Both the position numbers and the translations under genes were made by a program. Shown here piece by piece: positions 1 to 5,687 of a DNA stretch of 8,688 nucleotides. Source of the DNA: Butyrivibrio sp. Lineage in GTDB: Bacteria > Bacillota > Clostridia > Lachnospirales > Lachnospiraceae. Numbering within the stretch: the first letter of the stretch is position 1; every line of letters starts with the position of its first letter. Under the pieces are notes generated by a model. That model did not search any database and had not been told where the DNA came from. It was given only the letters and a program-made list of their open reading frames with translations. The stretch lies in assembly GCA_016297265.1 (NCBI GenBank), contig JAEDHB010000052.1:1-8688 (forward strand), read 5' to 3'.

Positions 1-310
1 TTGTACAGTGACTTGTCGTCAGTTTCCTAACTTGACATTCGCTCCACGGAAAACCTACCGAAACGGTAGCAACCTCACGCTTCATCGCTATCATGTCACA
101 GCAAAACCTAGTATATATTATTTGTTGCAAAAAAGCAATACCTTCGAATTGTTTTTTATTAGATACAATCCATCGCATCGCATATATTTTTCTATTTAAT
201 ACACAATCATATTGATGTTGCAAAATGAACGCGTTGCAATTACAATTACATTATAAGCTTTCATTACACAGATGAAAGTATACATTATATATAGAAGGAA
301 TACAATTAGA
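1..310. other. Upstream non-coding region
   Basis: No convincing gene is seen here. A rightward 63-codon frame (8-199) lacks a ribosome binding site and has no recognisable composition or motif. A leftward frame open from an ATG at 94 to the left edge is too short and poorly supported to call. The stretch is AT-rich from about 100 onward. It contains a perfect 6-bp hairpin (55-60 with 64-69, loop AAA) and three copies of GTTGCAA (124-130, 217-223, 233-239). A second small inverted repeat, CTTTCAT/ATGAAAG (258-264 and 272-278), lies in the presumed leader of the first gene. Confidence 0.6.
218..246 (+). promoter_or_regulatory. Candidate sigma-A promoter of the methyltransferase gene
   Basis: TTGCAA (218-223) and TACAAT (241-246) are separated by exactly 17 bp, matching the -35 and -10 consensus at 4/6 and 5/6 positions. 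Transcription would start near 253, about 58 bases before the chosen ATG at 311. The leader would contain a small CTTTCAT/ATGAAAG hairpin. The AT-rich background makes chance matches possible. Confidence 0.4.
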
Positions 311-1186
311 ATGTGGATAGCAGATAACTGGAAAGACTATGAAGTACTTGATACTTCAAAGGGTGAAAAGCTTGAACGCTGGGGAGATTACACACTTGTC
401 AGACCTGACCCCCAGGTAATCTGGGATACTCCAAGGGACAATTCATTATGGCGCAAAAAGAACGGACATTATCATAGAAGTTCAAAAGGTGGCGGTGAAT
501 GGGAATTTTTTAACCTTCCGGAGCAATGGCAGATAAGCTACAAGGAGCTTACTTTCAATCTTAAGCCTTTTTCTTTCAAGCATACCGGGCTGTTCCCTGA
601 GCAGGCAACCAACTGGGATTGGTTTTCTTCATTAATAAAGGAAGCTAATCGCCCTATCAAAGTTCTCAATCTTTTTGCATACACAGGAGGTGCTACGCTC
701 GCTGCCGCAAAAGCAGGAGCACATGTCACTCATGTTGATGCTTCAAAAGGTATGGTGGGCTGGGCCAAGGAGAATGCCGTATCCTCAGGTTTGGGCGAAG
801 CACCCATCAGGTGGCTTGTGGACGACTGTGTCAAATTTGTCGAGAGAGAAATACGCCGCGGCAATCATTATGACGGCATAATTATGGATCCACCTTCCTA
901 CGGAAGAGGTCCGAAGGGCGAAATCTGGAAAATCGAAGATATGATATATCCATTTGTATGTCTTTGTGAAAAATTACTTTCCGATAATCCGCTTTTCTTC
1001 CTTATTAACTCATATACAACAGGGCTGGCACCCTCAGTTCTCACCTATATGATTAGCAAGGCCATTATTCCACAGCACGGAGGAAGCGTAAAATCCGATG
1101 AAATAGGACTACCTGTAAAAGAAAGCGGACTCATCCTTCCATGCGGTGCCAGCGGACGTTGGCAAAATACTTTGCAAAGTATATAA
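311..1186 (+). CDS. Class I SAM-dependent methyltransferase, COG1092 (RlmI/RlmK-like)
   Basis: A 291-residue class I methyltransferase, probably acting on rRNA. The AdoMet-binding motif I is the VLNLFAYTGG segment at residues 118-127, followed by an acidic strand end (HVDAS) that should contact the ribose. The catalytic-region motif IV is DPPSYGRG, starting at residue 193. The KHTGLFPEQ segment before motif I also resembles the RlmI/COG1092 family, whose members methylate 23S rRNA. The protein is shorter than RlmI (about 400 residues), and I see no clear PUA domain at the N-terminus, so the exact substrate is open. I chose the ATG at 311, not the in-frame ATG at 272, because AGAAGGA at 293-299 precedes the former and nothing precedes the latter. 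It appears to be transcribed alone; the next gene's promoter overlaps its last codons. Confidence 0.85.
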   Translation: MWIADNWKDYEVLDTSKGEKLERWGDYTLVRPDPQVIWDTPRDNSLWRKKNGHYHRSSKGGGEWEFFNLPEQWQISYKELTFNLKPFSFKHTGLFPEQATNWDWFSSLIKEANRPIKVLNLFAYTGGATLAAAKAGAHVTHVDASKGMVGWAKENAVSSGLGEAPIRWLVDDCVKFVEREIRRGNHYDGIIMDPPSYGRGPKGEIWKIEDMIYPFVCLCEKLLSDNPLFFLINSYTTGLAPSVLTYMISKAIIPQHGGSVKSDEIGLPVKESGLILPCGASGRWQNTLQSI

Positions 1187-1201
1187 CTACTATGCTATAA
1201 T
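1172..1201 (+). promoter_or_regulatory. Promoter of the prepilin gene (extended -10)
   Basis: TTGCAA (1172-1177) is followed after 18 bp by TATAAT (1196-1201). A TG one base upstream of the -10 box makes it an extended -10 (TGCTATAAT). The site overlaps the last codons and stop of the methyltransferase gene. Transcription would start near 1208, giving a leader of about 25 bases that carries the AAGGAG ribosome binding site (1220-1225). Confidence 0.7.
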
Positions 1202-1232
1202 GTAAAAAAATTTGGGGTTAAGGAGAATAGGA

Positions 1233-1712
1233 ATGAAAAAACACAAAAGTCAAAACAGGGGATTTTCACTTGTAGAGCTAATCGTTGTAATTGCAGTTAT
1301 GGCAGTGCTTTTAGGTGTTCTGGTTCCGACCTTGGTCAGGAATATTGAAAAATCCCGACACCAGACGGATCTTTCCAACATTTCAGAGGTGTTACGCGCC
1401 TTTGAACTTATGATTGCCATTGAGCCATATGCTTATATGTCCGGAACGGTTACATATAAAGGAGGCGAATTTAAGATTGAGGAAGGAAACGCATCCGCCG
1501 ACCTTGGCGACAAAATCACGGAGGGAAAGACCCTTAACGATTTTTTCCGCGAAGCAGTCAGGTCATTAGCCGGAGACAACTCAACCACATACACACTCAA
1601 GTATACTTCAAAGCTTAATTCAAGCGATACCGAATTGGTATTTACCTTTGGCGGTGAAAAAGTCACCGCGGTTATCACAAGTTCAAAATATGGCGAAGAA
1701 GATATATCATAG
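1233..1712 (+). CDS. Type IV pilin-like prepilin (class III signal, GFxxxE)
   Basis: A 159-residue prepilin-like protein. The short basic leader (MKKHKSQNRG) ends at Gly10. Processing by prepilin peptidase between Gly10 and Phe11 would give a mature N-terminus FSLVE with the conserved Glu at +5. Residues about 12-33 form one hydrophobic helix, as in type IV pilins and pseudopilins. The rest is a small polar globular head without cysteines, ending in a strand-rich region. Start: the ATG at 1233 lies 7 bases after AAGGAG; an upstream in-frame TTG at 1212 has no such site. No pilus ATPase, platform protein or peptidase gene lies in the window, so this is a solitary gene with its own promoter and terminator, and its assembly machinery must be elsewhere. 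It could be a minor pilin, a pseudopilin or a ComG-like DNA-uptake pilin; the sequence does not decide. Confidence 0.85.
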   Translation: MKKHKSQNRGFSLVELIVVIAVMAVLLGVLVPTLVRNIEKSRHQTDLSNISEVLRAFELMIAIEPYAYMSGTVTYKGGEFKIEEGNASADLGDKITEGKTLNDFFREAVRSLAGDNSTTYTLKYTSKLNSSDTELVFTFGGEKVTAVITSSKYGEEDIS

Positions 1713-1719
1713 AACCGGC

Positions 1720-1752
1720 AAGGGACCGCAACTGCGGTCCCTTTACTTTGTT
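1720..1752 (+). terminator. Rho-independent terminator after the prepilin gene, possibly bidirectional
   Basis: A perfect 10-bp GC-rich stem (1720-1729 with 1734-1743) with loop AACT is followed on the + strand by a T-rich tail (TTACTTTGTT). It lies 7 bases after the prepilin stop and directly before the convergent LUD gene's stop codon at 1751-1753. It may stop both transcripts, but the tail on the minus side is not T-rich. Confidence 0.85.
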
Positions 1753-2377
1753 AAAATCCTAATTCTTCTCCAACCAGGATAACTTTTATTCTGCCCTTTT
1801 CCCTTGAAAATCTTGTAATTACTATCTGATTACAAATACATTGCGGTGACAGGCATTCGATACATTTACCTGTTTTGGCGCAAGGAGTATCAAAATTCAA
1901 TCTTATAGTATTTGGCGGACATGCATCAACCTTAACGCGCTTGTATGCCGACTCCACATCCATAACCACCTTATTCATTCCAACAATCATTATTACATTG
2001 TCCGGTCCGTAAATCATCGGTGCAACTCTGTTCCCCCTGCCATCGATATTCAGAAGTTCTCCGTCCAGCGTAATTGCATTGGTACTCATAAGAAAATAAT
2101 TGCTGAGCACCGCCCTTGAATAAAAAAGCTTTTCGTCGCTCGCCGTATCCCTGTCAAGAATCTCATAGCTGCTATTTTTAATTGCATCCAGAAGGCCACA
2201 CTCCTTAATACTTGCCGAGCCGCCCCAGGTTATCGAAGAGCCCTCCGGCATTATTGAAAGCGCTTTTTCAACCGCTTCGGCGGAGCTGTCGCAATAATAT
2301 CCTTCCATATTCCTCTTATTAAGTGCAGCGATAATTCCGTCAGCTGTCAGTCTATATGCCTGTTTTTTGGGTGTCAT
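1751..2377 (-). CDS. LUD-domain (DUF162) lactate-utilization-type protein
   Basis: A 208-residue protein of the LUD/DUF162 family, related to LutC of the lactate-utilization complex. Clostridia commonly carry stand-alone copies of unknown role. Supporting features are the WGGSAS segment (51-56), the TLDGELLNIDGRGNRVA segment (103-119) and the MIVGMNK strand (130-136). A C-terminal cysteine-rich tail (Cys153, 166, 172, 175, 180, 182) has the family's C-x5-C-x2-C pattern. The tail reads SPQCIC, where I recall SPxRIC as the usual form, adding one more cysteine; metal binding is possible but not shown. The start is the ATG at 2377, 7 bases after GGAGG (2389-2385). The 44-codon upstream extension is rejected because it would run through the promoter. 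LutA and LutB partners are absent nearby, so a role in lactate oxidation should not be assumed. Confidence 0.85.
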   Translation of the reverse strand: MTPKKQAYRLTADGIIAALNKRNMEGYYCDSSAEAVEKALSIMPEGSSITWGGSASIKECGLLDAIKNSSYEILDRDTASDEKLFYSRAVLSNYFLMSTNAITLDGELLNIDGRGNRVAPMIYGPDNVIMIVGMNKVVMDVESAYKRVKVDACPPNTIRLNFDTPCAKTGKCIECLSPQCICNQIVITRFSREKGRIKVILVGEELGF

Positions 2378-2407
2378 CTTAGTACCTCCGATTAGTATTC
2401 TGTAGAA

Positions 2408-2437
2408 ATTATAACAAAAAAACACCATATGTGCTAA
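2408..2437 (-). promoter_or_regulatory. Promoter of the LUD gene (extended -10)
   Basis: On the minus strand a perfect TATAAT (2413-2408) is preceded by TG at the extended -10 position. A TTAGCA -35-like box (2437-2432) lies 18 bp upstream. Transcription would start near 2401, followed by GGAGG and the ATG at 2377. The -35 box shares bases 2435-2437 with the divergent sigma-D-like promoter at 2435-2461. Confidence 0.75.
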
Positions 2438-2461
2438 AGTTTTTTTAAAAAAGTACGATAT
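2435..2461 (+). promoter_or_regulatory. Candidate sigma-D (flagellar sigma-28) promoter
   Basis: TAAA (2435-2438), a 15-bp spacer, then TACGATAT (2454-2461). The known Bacillus sigma-D consensus is TAAA-N15-GCCGATAT; this site matches 10 of 12 positions with exact spacing and differs only in the first two bases of the -10. A transcript would start near 2468, about 12 bases before the AGAGGG ribosome binding site and 25 bases before the GTG at 2493. The spacer is an A/T homopolymer run, so chance is harder to exclude than for the better site at 6922-6948. Confidence 0.45.
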
Positions 2462-2492
2462 ATAGTATAAGAGGATAAAAGAGGGATACACA

Positions 2493-2715
2493 GTGTCATC
2501 AAAAGACACTCACCATCGGAGACGATGCCATCCAAGGAGGGATTACCGCAAACTTCGTAATATCTGATTCTTTTAGAATCCAAATCGTTCTTCCTGCCTG
2601 CAATAACGGGCAGCAGACTCGTAACCGGGAGGCAATGGCAACACCAAAGAAAGGAGACTCTGATTTCGGTGAACTTTTTGAAAAAGCTCTGGGGACCGAA
2701 TCAAATCAGAAATAA
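2493..2715 (+). pseudogene. Possible small ORF interrupted by a frameshift (unrecognised)
   Basis: A GTG at 2493 sits 7 bases after AGAGGG but reads only 24 codons in its own frame before TGA. The next frame is open from 2479 to a TAA at 2713-2715, yet has no usual start codon until ATG 2635, which would give a 26-residue product ending GDSDFGELFEKALGTESNQK. Joining the GTG start to this frame needs a one-base loss, for example in the AAAA run at 2501-2504, and would give about 73 residues. I do not recognise the product. Options are a frameshifted small gene, a programmed or phase-variable shift, a sequencing error, or a non-coding RNA that happens to be open. The sigma-D-like promoter upstream and the hairpin downstream fit expression of something rightward. 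Confidence 0.3.
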
Positions 2716-2735
2716 TATGCAAAGATTTACAGAAT

Positions 2736-2776
2736 AAGGAGCAGTGCTTACACGAAATCGTGAGGTGCTGCTCCTT
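2736..2776 (+). terminator. Long stem-loop between the small unit and the sugar operon
   Basis: A 9-bp perfect outer stem (2736-2744 with 2768-2776) continues through a wobble-rich middle (2745-2749 with 2763-2767) to CACG/CGTG (2751-2754 with 2759-2762) around the loop AAAT. The middle pairs are G-U in the + strand RNA but become A-C mismatches in the minus strand RNA, so the fold favours rightward transcripts. It also lies 13 bases after the stop of the leftward operon and may end that as well. Neither side has a strong T-tract, so termination efficiency is uncertain. Confidence 0.6.
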
Positions 2777-2789
2777 CCAATTTGATATT

Positions 2790-3422
2790 CTATTTTAGAA
2801 TTGCCGGATTGCCGACAACCACACTGCCGCTCTCAACATTCTTAAGAACAAGGCTACCGGCACCAACCACAACATCATCACCAATCTCAAGTCCCTGAAT
2901 AACCGTCGCATTAGCACCAACCATACAGTCGCATCCAATATACGTGCCACCGCACACCACCGCCGCAACCGCAATATGCGAAAAATCCCCGATGCTGCAT
3001 TCATGTTCAACCACCGCAGATGTATTGATTATGCAGTTCATTCCAACCGTGCTGTCCGCATTGACGACTGCATTTCTTCCTATATATGTGCCTTCGCCAA
3101 TTCGGGCATCAGCCGCAACAACCGCCTCTGGGTCGGCAATCACAGGAAAAACAAAACCTGCCTCATGATATTTTTCATACAATCTCCTGCGGATATCTGT
3201 TTTACCCATATAACCGATTGAAAGGAAGGCATATTTTATTCCGCGAGAAAAAAAATCGTCACAGTCCCTGTCACTTCCGAGCACCTTGTACCCTCTGTAC
3301 ACTTCGCTGCCAATATTGTTTTCATCCGCAAATCCGACAATTTCATAGGTACCCAGACGTTCTATTGTGTCAATTATCGTCTTGGCGTGACCGCCTGCAC
3401 CGACCAAAAGTATTTTTTCCAT
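2790..3422 (-). CDS. PglD/NeuD-family sugar acetyltransferase (left-handed beta-helix)
   Basis: A 210-residue acetyltransferase, last gene of the operon. The N-terminal half is the Rossmann-like sugar-nucleotide domain with VGAGGHAK at residues 7-14. From about residue 100 onward there are hexapeptide repeats (DARIGEGTYIGRNAVV and similar) forming a left-handed beta-helix that binds acetyl-CoA. VEHECSIGDFSHIA (138-151) aligns with the PglD active site, placing His140 and Glu141 at the catalytic base and its partner. Family members N-acetylate the 4-amino group of UDP-4-amino-sugars (PglD) or O-acetylate sialic acid (NeuD). With a dehydratase and an aminotransferase upstream and no sialic acid synthase here, 4-N-acetylation is the better inference. 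The start ATG follows GAGG by 6 bases, and the gene begins 9 bases after the nucleotidyltransferase stop. Confidence 0.85.
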   Translation of the reverse strand: MEKILLVGAGGHAKTIIDTIERLGTYEIVGFADENNIGSEVYRGYKVLGSDRDCDDFFSRGIKYAFLSIGYMGKTDIRRRLYEKYHEAGFVFPVIADPEAVVAADARIGEGTYIGRNAVVNADSTVGMNCIINTSAVVEHECSIGDFSHIAVAAVVCGGTYIGCDCMVGANATVIQGLEIGDDVVVGAGSLVLKNVESGSVVVGNPAILK

Positions 3423-3431
3423 TCATTACCT

Positions 3432-4496
3432 CTACTGAATATTTAATTTATCTTCCATTCTCTTCATCTCGGCAAACTCGCCCATATCGAGAAAAGAATC
3501 CTCGCTGACAGGGAACATTCCAACCTTGTAACCCAGGTCTTTCGCTTTTTCAACCAGCTGCGTCATATGAAACATTTCCCCTGCCGGAATCAACTCAATC
3601 ATATCCGGATTAATCACATACATTCCGGTGTTAATCAGATAGGACATTGTTGGTTTCTCAACCAAATGGTCGAGCTCACCATTTGCATTTGCATGAACTA
3701 CGCCGTAAGGAATCTTTTCATTCTTCACGGAAGTAACCAGGGTAATATCATTCTCCGCTTCAATATGATGCCTGTACAAAAGAGAATAATCCGTCCTAAT
3801 GAGACTGTCGCAGTTGGCAACAAAGACCGGCCTGTCAAATTTTCTGTCAATAAGCTTAATACTGCCGCCGGTTCCGAGGGGCATATCCTCCTCAACATAT
3901 CTGATGGCATAATCCTTACCGGTTTCTGCAAAATATGACTGAATCATATTTTTTTTATAATTAACTGTCATAAAAAATTCATCAATACCATAATTGTTAA
4001 AATAATCCATCACCCTCTCAACAATAGGAATTTCCCCGATTGGAATAAGAGGTTTTGGAAGAATCTTGGTATAAGGGTAAAGTCTGGTTCCCTTTCCGCC
4101 GGCCATAATAACCACAGGAACGCCCACCAAATCCTCCTTGTGTGCATCATTGCGCTCCATTTCCTTGGCAAGACAGAGATCCGTAATTCTTCCCTCAGCA
4201 TCAACAACAGGAAGTGCCCTGATGTTCTTTTCAAGCATAATATCGGAGGCCTTCGCCACATCTTCACAGGATATGGACTTTGGACTATCATTCATAAGAA
4301 GGCAAATCTCCGCTTCGATGCTTCCCGCCTTGAGAATCCATCTTCTTATATCACCATCCGAAACGGCACCGCAAAGTAGTCCCACCTCATCAACAACAAA
4401 AACAATACCGTTAGCGTTGTCATCAATTTTTTGCATGGCCTCTGCAAGCTTTGTTGTTTTTTTCACTATAAAAGATTCTATTCTTTCACTGTTCAT
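3432..4496 (-). CDS. CBS-domain sugar-1-phosphate nucleotidyltransferase (PtmE type)
   Basis: A 354-residue fusion. Two CBS motifs (about residues 8-58 and 66-116) precede a nucleotidyltransferase domain. That domain begins with the phosphate-binding signature MAGGKGTRLYPYTKILPKPL (131-150), followed by PLGTGGS (206-212), the metal-site strand VANCDSL (226-232) and VEKP (279-282). This arrangement matches Campylobacter PtmE, a glucosamine-1-phosphate guanylyltransferase that starts the GDP-linked route to legionaminic acid. By analogy the product here may be GDP-GlcN or GDP-GlcNAc, but base specificity cannot be read with confidence. CBS domains usually bind adenosine nucleotides and could make activity respond to energy state. 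The start ATG overlaps the aminotransferase stop (ATGA, 4496-4493), indicating translational coupling; GGGAG lies a few bases upstream within that gene. Confidence 0.85.
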   Translation of the reverse strand: MNSERIESFIVKKTTKLAEAMQKIDDNANGIVFVVDEVGLLCGAVSDGDIRRWILKAGSIEAEICLLMNDSPKSISCEDVAKASDIMLEKNIRALPVVDAEGRITDLCLAKEMERNDAHKEDLVGVPVVIMAGGKGTRLYPYTKILPKPLIPIGEIPIVERVMDYFNNYGIDEFFMTVNYKKNMIQSYFAETGKDYAIRYVEEDMPLGTGGSIKLIDRKFDRPVFVANCDSLIRTDYSLLYRHHIEAENDITLVTSVKNEKIPYGVVHANANGELDHLVEKPTMSYLINTGMYVINPDMIELIPAGEMFHMTQLVEKAKDLGYKVGMFPVSEDSFLDMGEFAEMKRMEDKLNIQ

Positions 4497-5671
4497 TTAG
4501 TCATCTCCCTCAGCACAGCCATAATGGCATTTGCGCAATATTCAATCTCTTCCACTGTAATTTGGGTTGTACTTGGAAAATTCAAAATACATGAGCTGTA
4601 ATAATCTGCTTTTTCTATTTCGTAAACCAAGGAATCGGCATATGGCTTCTGTTCATGAATCAGTCCCCATATTGCTCTCGTCTGCACACCGCGTTCTTCC
4701 AGCTTTGTGATGATATCCCTCATGGTTCCGTTTATTTTTTCCATATTGATTTCAAGAGAATAGAACCACCGGTTTGAACAGGTTCCCTCCCTGAAACCAA
4801 GCAGCTTTCCCAATTCAAAATTCTTAAAAAGCTCGCTGTATATATCATAATTAGCATGTTTTCTCGCAATAAATTCATTCAGTTCTTCGAGCTGTGCCAC
4901 GCCAAGTGCCGCCTGAAGATTGGTCATCCTGTAATTATATCCTATTTCATTATGAATATAGTAATGAGGGTCATCCTTTGCCTGGGTGGATAAATATCTG
5001 AGGTGGTCGACCATTTCGGATTCCTTAGCAGTAATTGCGCCGCCACCCCCTGTGGTGATTATTTTGTTGCCGTTAAAAGAAAATGCACCGTAATCACCTA
5101 TGGTTCCGGCATACCTGCCGGCATATTTTCCTTCCGTATATCTTGTTCCCAAAGCCTCGGTTGCATCCTCAACAACCTTGAGGTTATATCGCCCTGCAAT
5201 ATCCATAATCTCTTCCATGTCCGCCATGTTGCCGAATACATGTACAACCACAACCGCTTTGACGGTTTTCCCGTCCTTATGGACAAGCTTATCCCCTTTT
5301 ATCGCACACTCCTCTTCACAGAATTTGCGCAGTTTTACGGGGTCCATACACAGCGAATCATCGCAATCCATAAATACCGGCTCAGCAAACTGGTATCTCA
5401 CCGGATTAACCGCTGCAATAAATGTCAATGTAGGAACAATCACCATGTCCCCCGGTCCGACACCACAATCCACCAATGCCATATGCAATGCAGATGTTCC
5501 GCTCTGACATGCGGCAACATTATGTGTACCGATAAAATCCGCCAGACCCTTCTCCAATTTCGTAATAAAGGCTCCCCCTGTCGAAACCCAGCCCTGTCCC
5601 AAAGCTTCGTTAACATATTTAATTTCATTACCCTCAAAATTAGGTATCGATAAAGGAATACATCTGCCCAT
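4493..5671 (-). CDS. legC: LegC-family PLP-dependent sugar aminotransferase
   Basis: A 392-residue DegT/DnrJ/EryC1-type aminotransferase. It should transfer an amino group, normally from glutamate, to C4 of an NDP-4-keto-6-deoxy-HexNAc. Visible features are the GQGWVSTGG N-terminal segment (25-33), the PLP phosphate-binding SGTSALHMAL (57-66), and EDATEALGT (168-176), with Asp169 contacting the pyridine nitrogen. Lys203 in SFNGNKIITTGGGGA forms the internal aldimine. EDATEALG is characteristic of the LegC group. The start is the ATG at 5671, 6 bases after AGAGG; the longer 27-codon extension runs back into the dehydratase gene and is rejected. The gene lies 16 bases after the dehydratase stop and overlaps the next gene by 4 bases. 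The symbol marks the family; legionaminate as end product is inferred. Confidence 0.88.
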   Translation of the reverse strand: MGRCIPLSIPNFEGNEIKYVNEALGQGWVSTGGAFITKLEKGLADFIGTHNVAACQSGTSALHMALVDCGVGPGDMVIVPTLTFIAAVNPVRYQFAEPVFMDCDDSLCMDPVKLRKFCEEECAIKGDKLVHKDGKTVKAVVVVHVFGNMADMEEIMDIAGRYNLKVVEDATEALGTRYTEGKYAGRYAGTIGDYGAFSFNGNKIITTGGGGAITAKESEMVDHLRYLSTQAKDDPHYYIHNEIGYNYRMTNLQAALGVAQLEELNEFIARKHANYDIYSELFKNFELGKLLGFREGTCSNRWFYSLEINMEKINGTMRDIITKLEERGVQTRAIWGLIHEQKPYADSLVYEIEKADYYSSCILNFPSTTQITVEEIEYCANAIMAVLREMTK

Positions 5672-5687
5672 ACTGTGCCTCTTTCTG

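Larger units (their letters stand above)
2378..2789. other. Intergenic region with divergent promoters and a candidate small + strand unit
   Basis: This 412-base stretch has no conventional gene. It holds the leftward LUD promoter, an overlapping rightward sigma-D-like promoter, a GTG with a good ribosome binding site (AGAGGG at 2480-2485, GTG at 2493), and a disrupted reading frame to 2715. Other structure includes a perfect 6-bp hairpin GATTCT-TTT-AGAATC (2566-2580), a nested hairpin (2660-2709) and a long end hairpin (2736-2776). Together these suggest a small rightward transcription unit. Confidence 0.6.

Noticed and set aside
1..94. Leftward frame open from ATG 94 to the window edge, with a TTGCTT-N17-TATACT promoter-like site on the minus strand just upstream
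   Set aside because: Only about 31 residues are visible, the ribosome binding site is weak and no family is recognisable; cannot be supported without the sequence to the left.
8..199. Rightward 63-codon reading frame at the left edge
   Set aside because: No ribosome binding site, no recognisable motif, and an AT-rich intergenic composition.
272..310. Longer start for the methyltransferase at ATG 272
   Set aside because: No ribosome binding site; this ATG is part of a small inverted repeat, while ATG 311 follows AGAAGGA.
2378..2509. Longer LUD protein starting at 2509
   Set aside because: The extension covers the extended -10 promoter and the GGAGG site that serves ATG 2377.
2520..2720. Known riboswitch (cyclic-di-GMP type was considered because of the flagellar context) or tRNA
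   Set aside because: The conserved GEMM core and tRNA arms are not present; only simple hairpins are seen.
3086..3508. Rightward reading frames opposite the acetyltransferase and nucleotidyltransferase genes
   Set aside because: Antisense shadows of conserved genes with biased composition and no start signals.
5003..5653. Long rightward reading frame (216 codons) opposite the aminotransferase gene
   Set aside because: It is antisense to a clearly conserved enzyme, has no ribosome binding site, and is His/Cys/Arg-rich as expected of a shadow frame.
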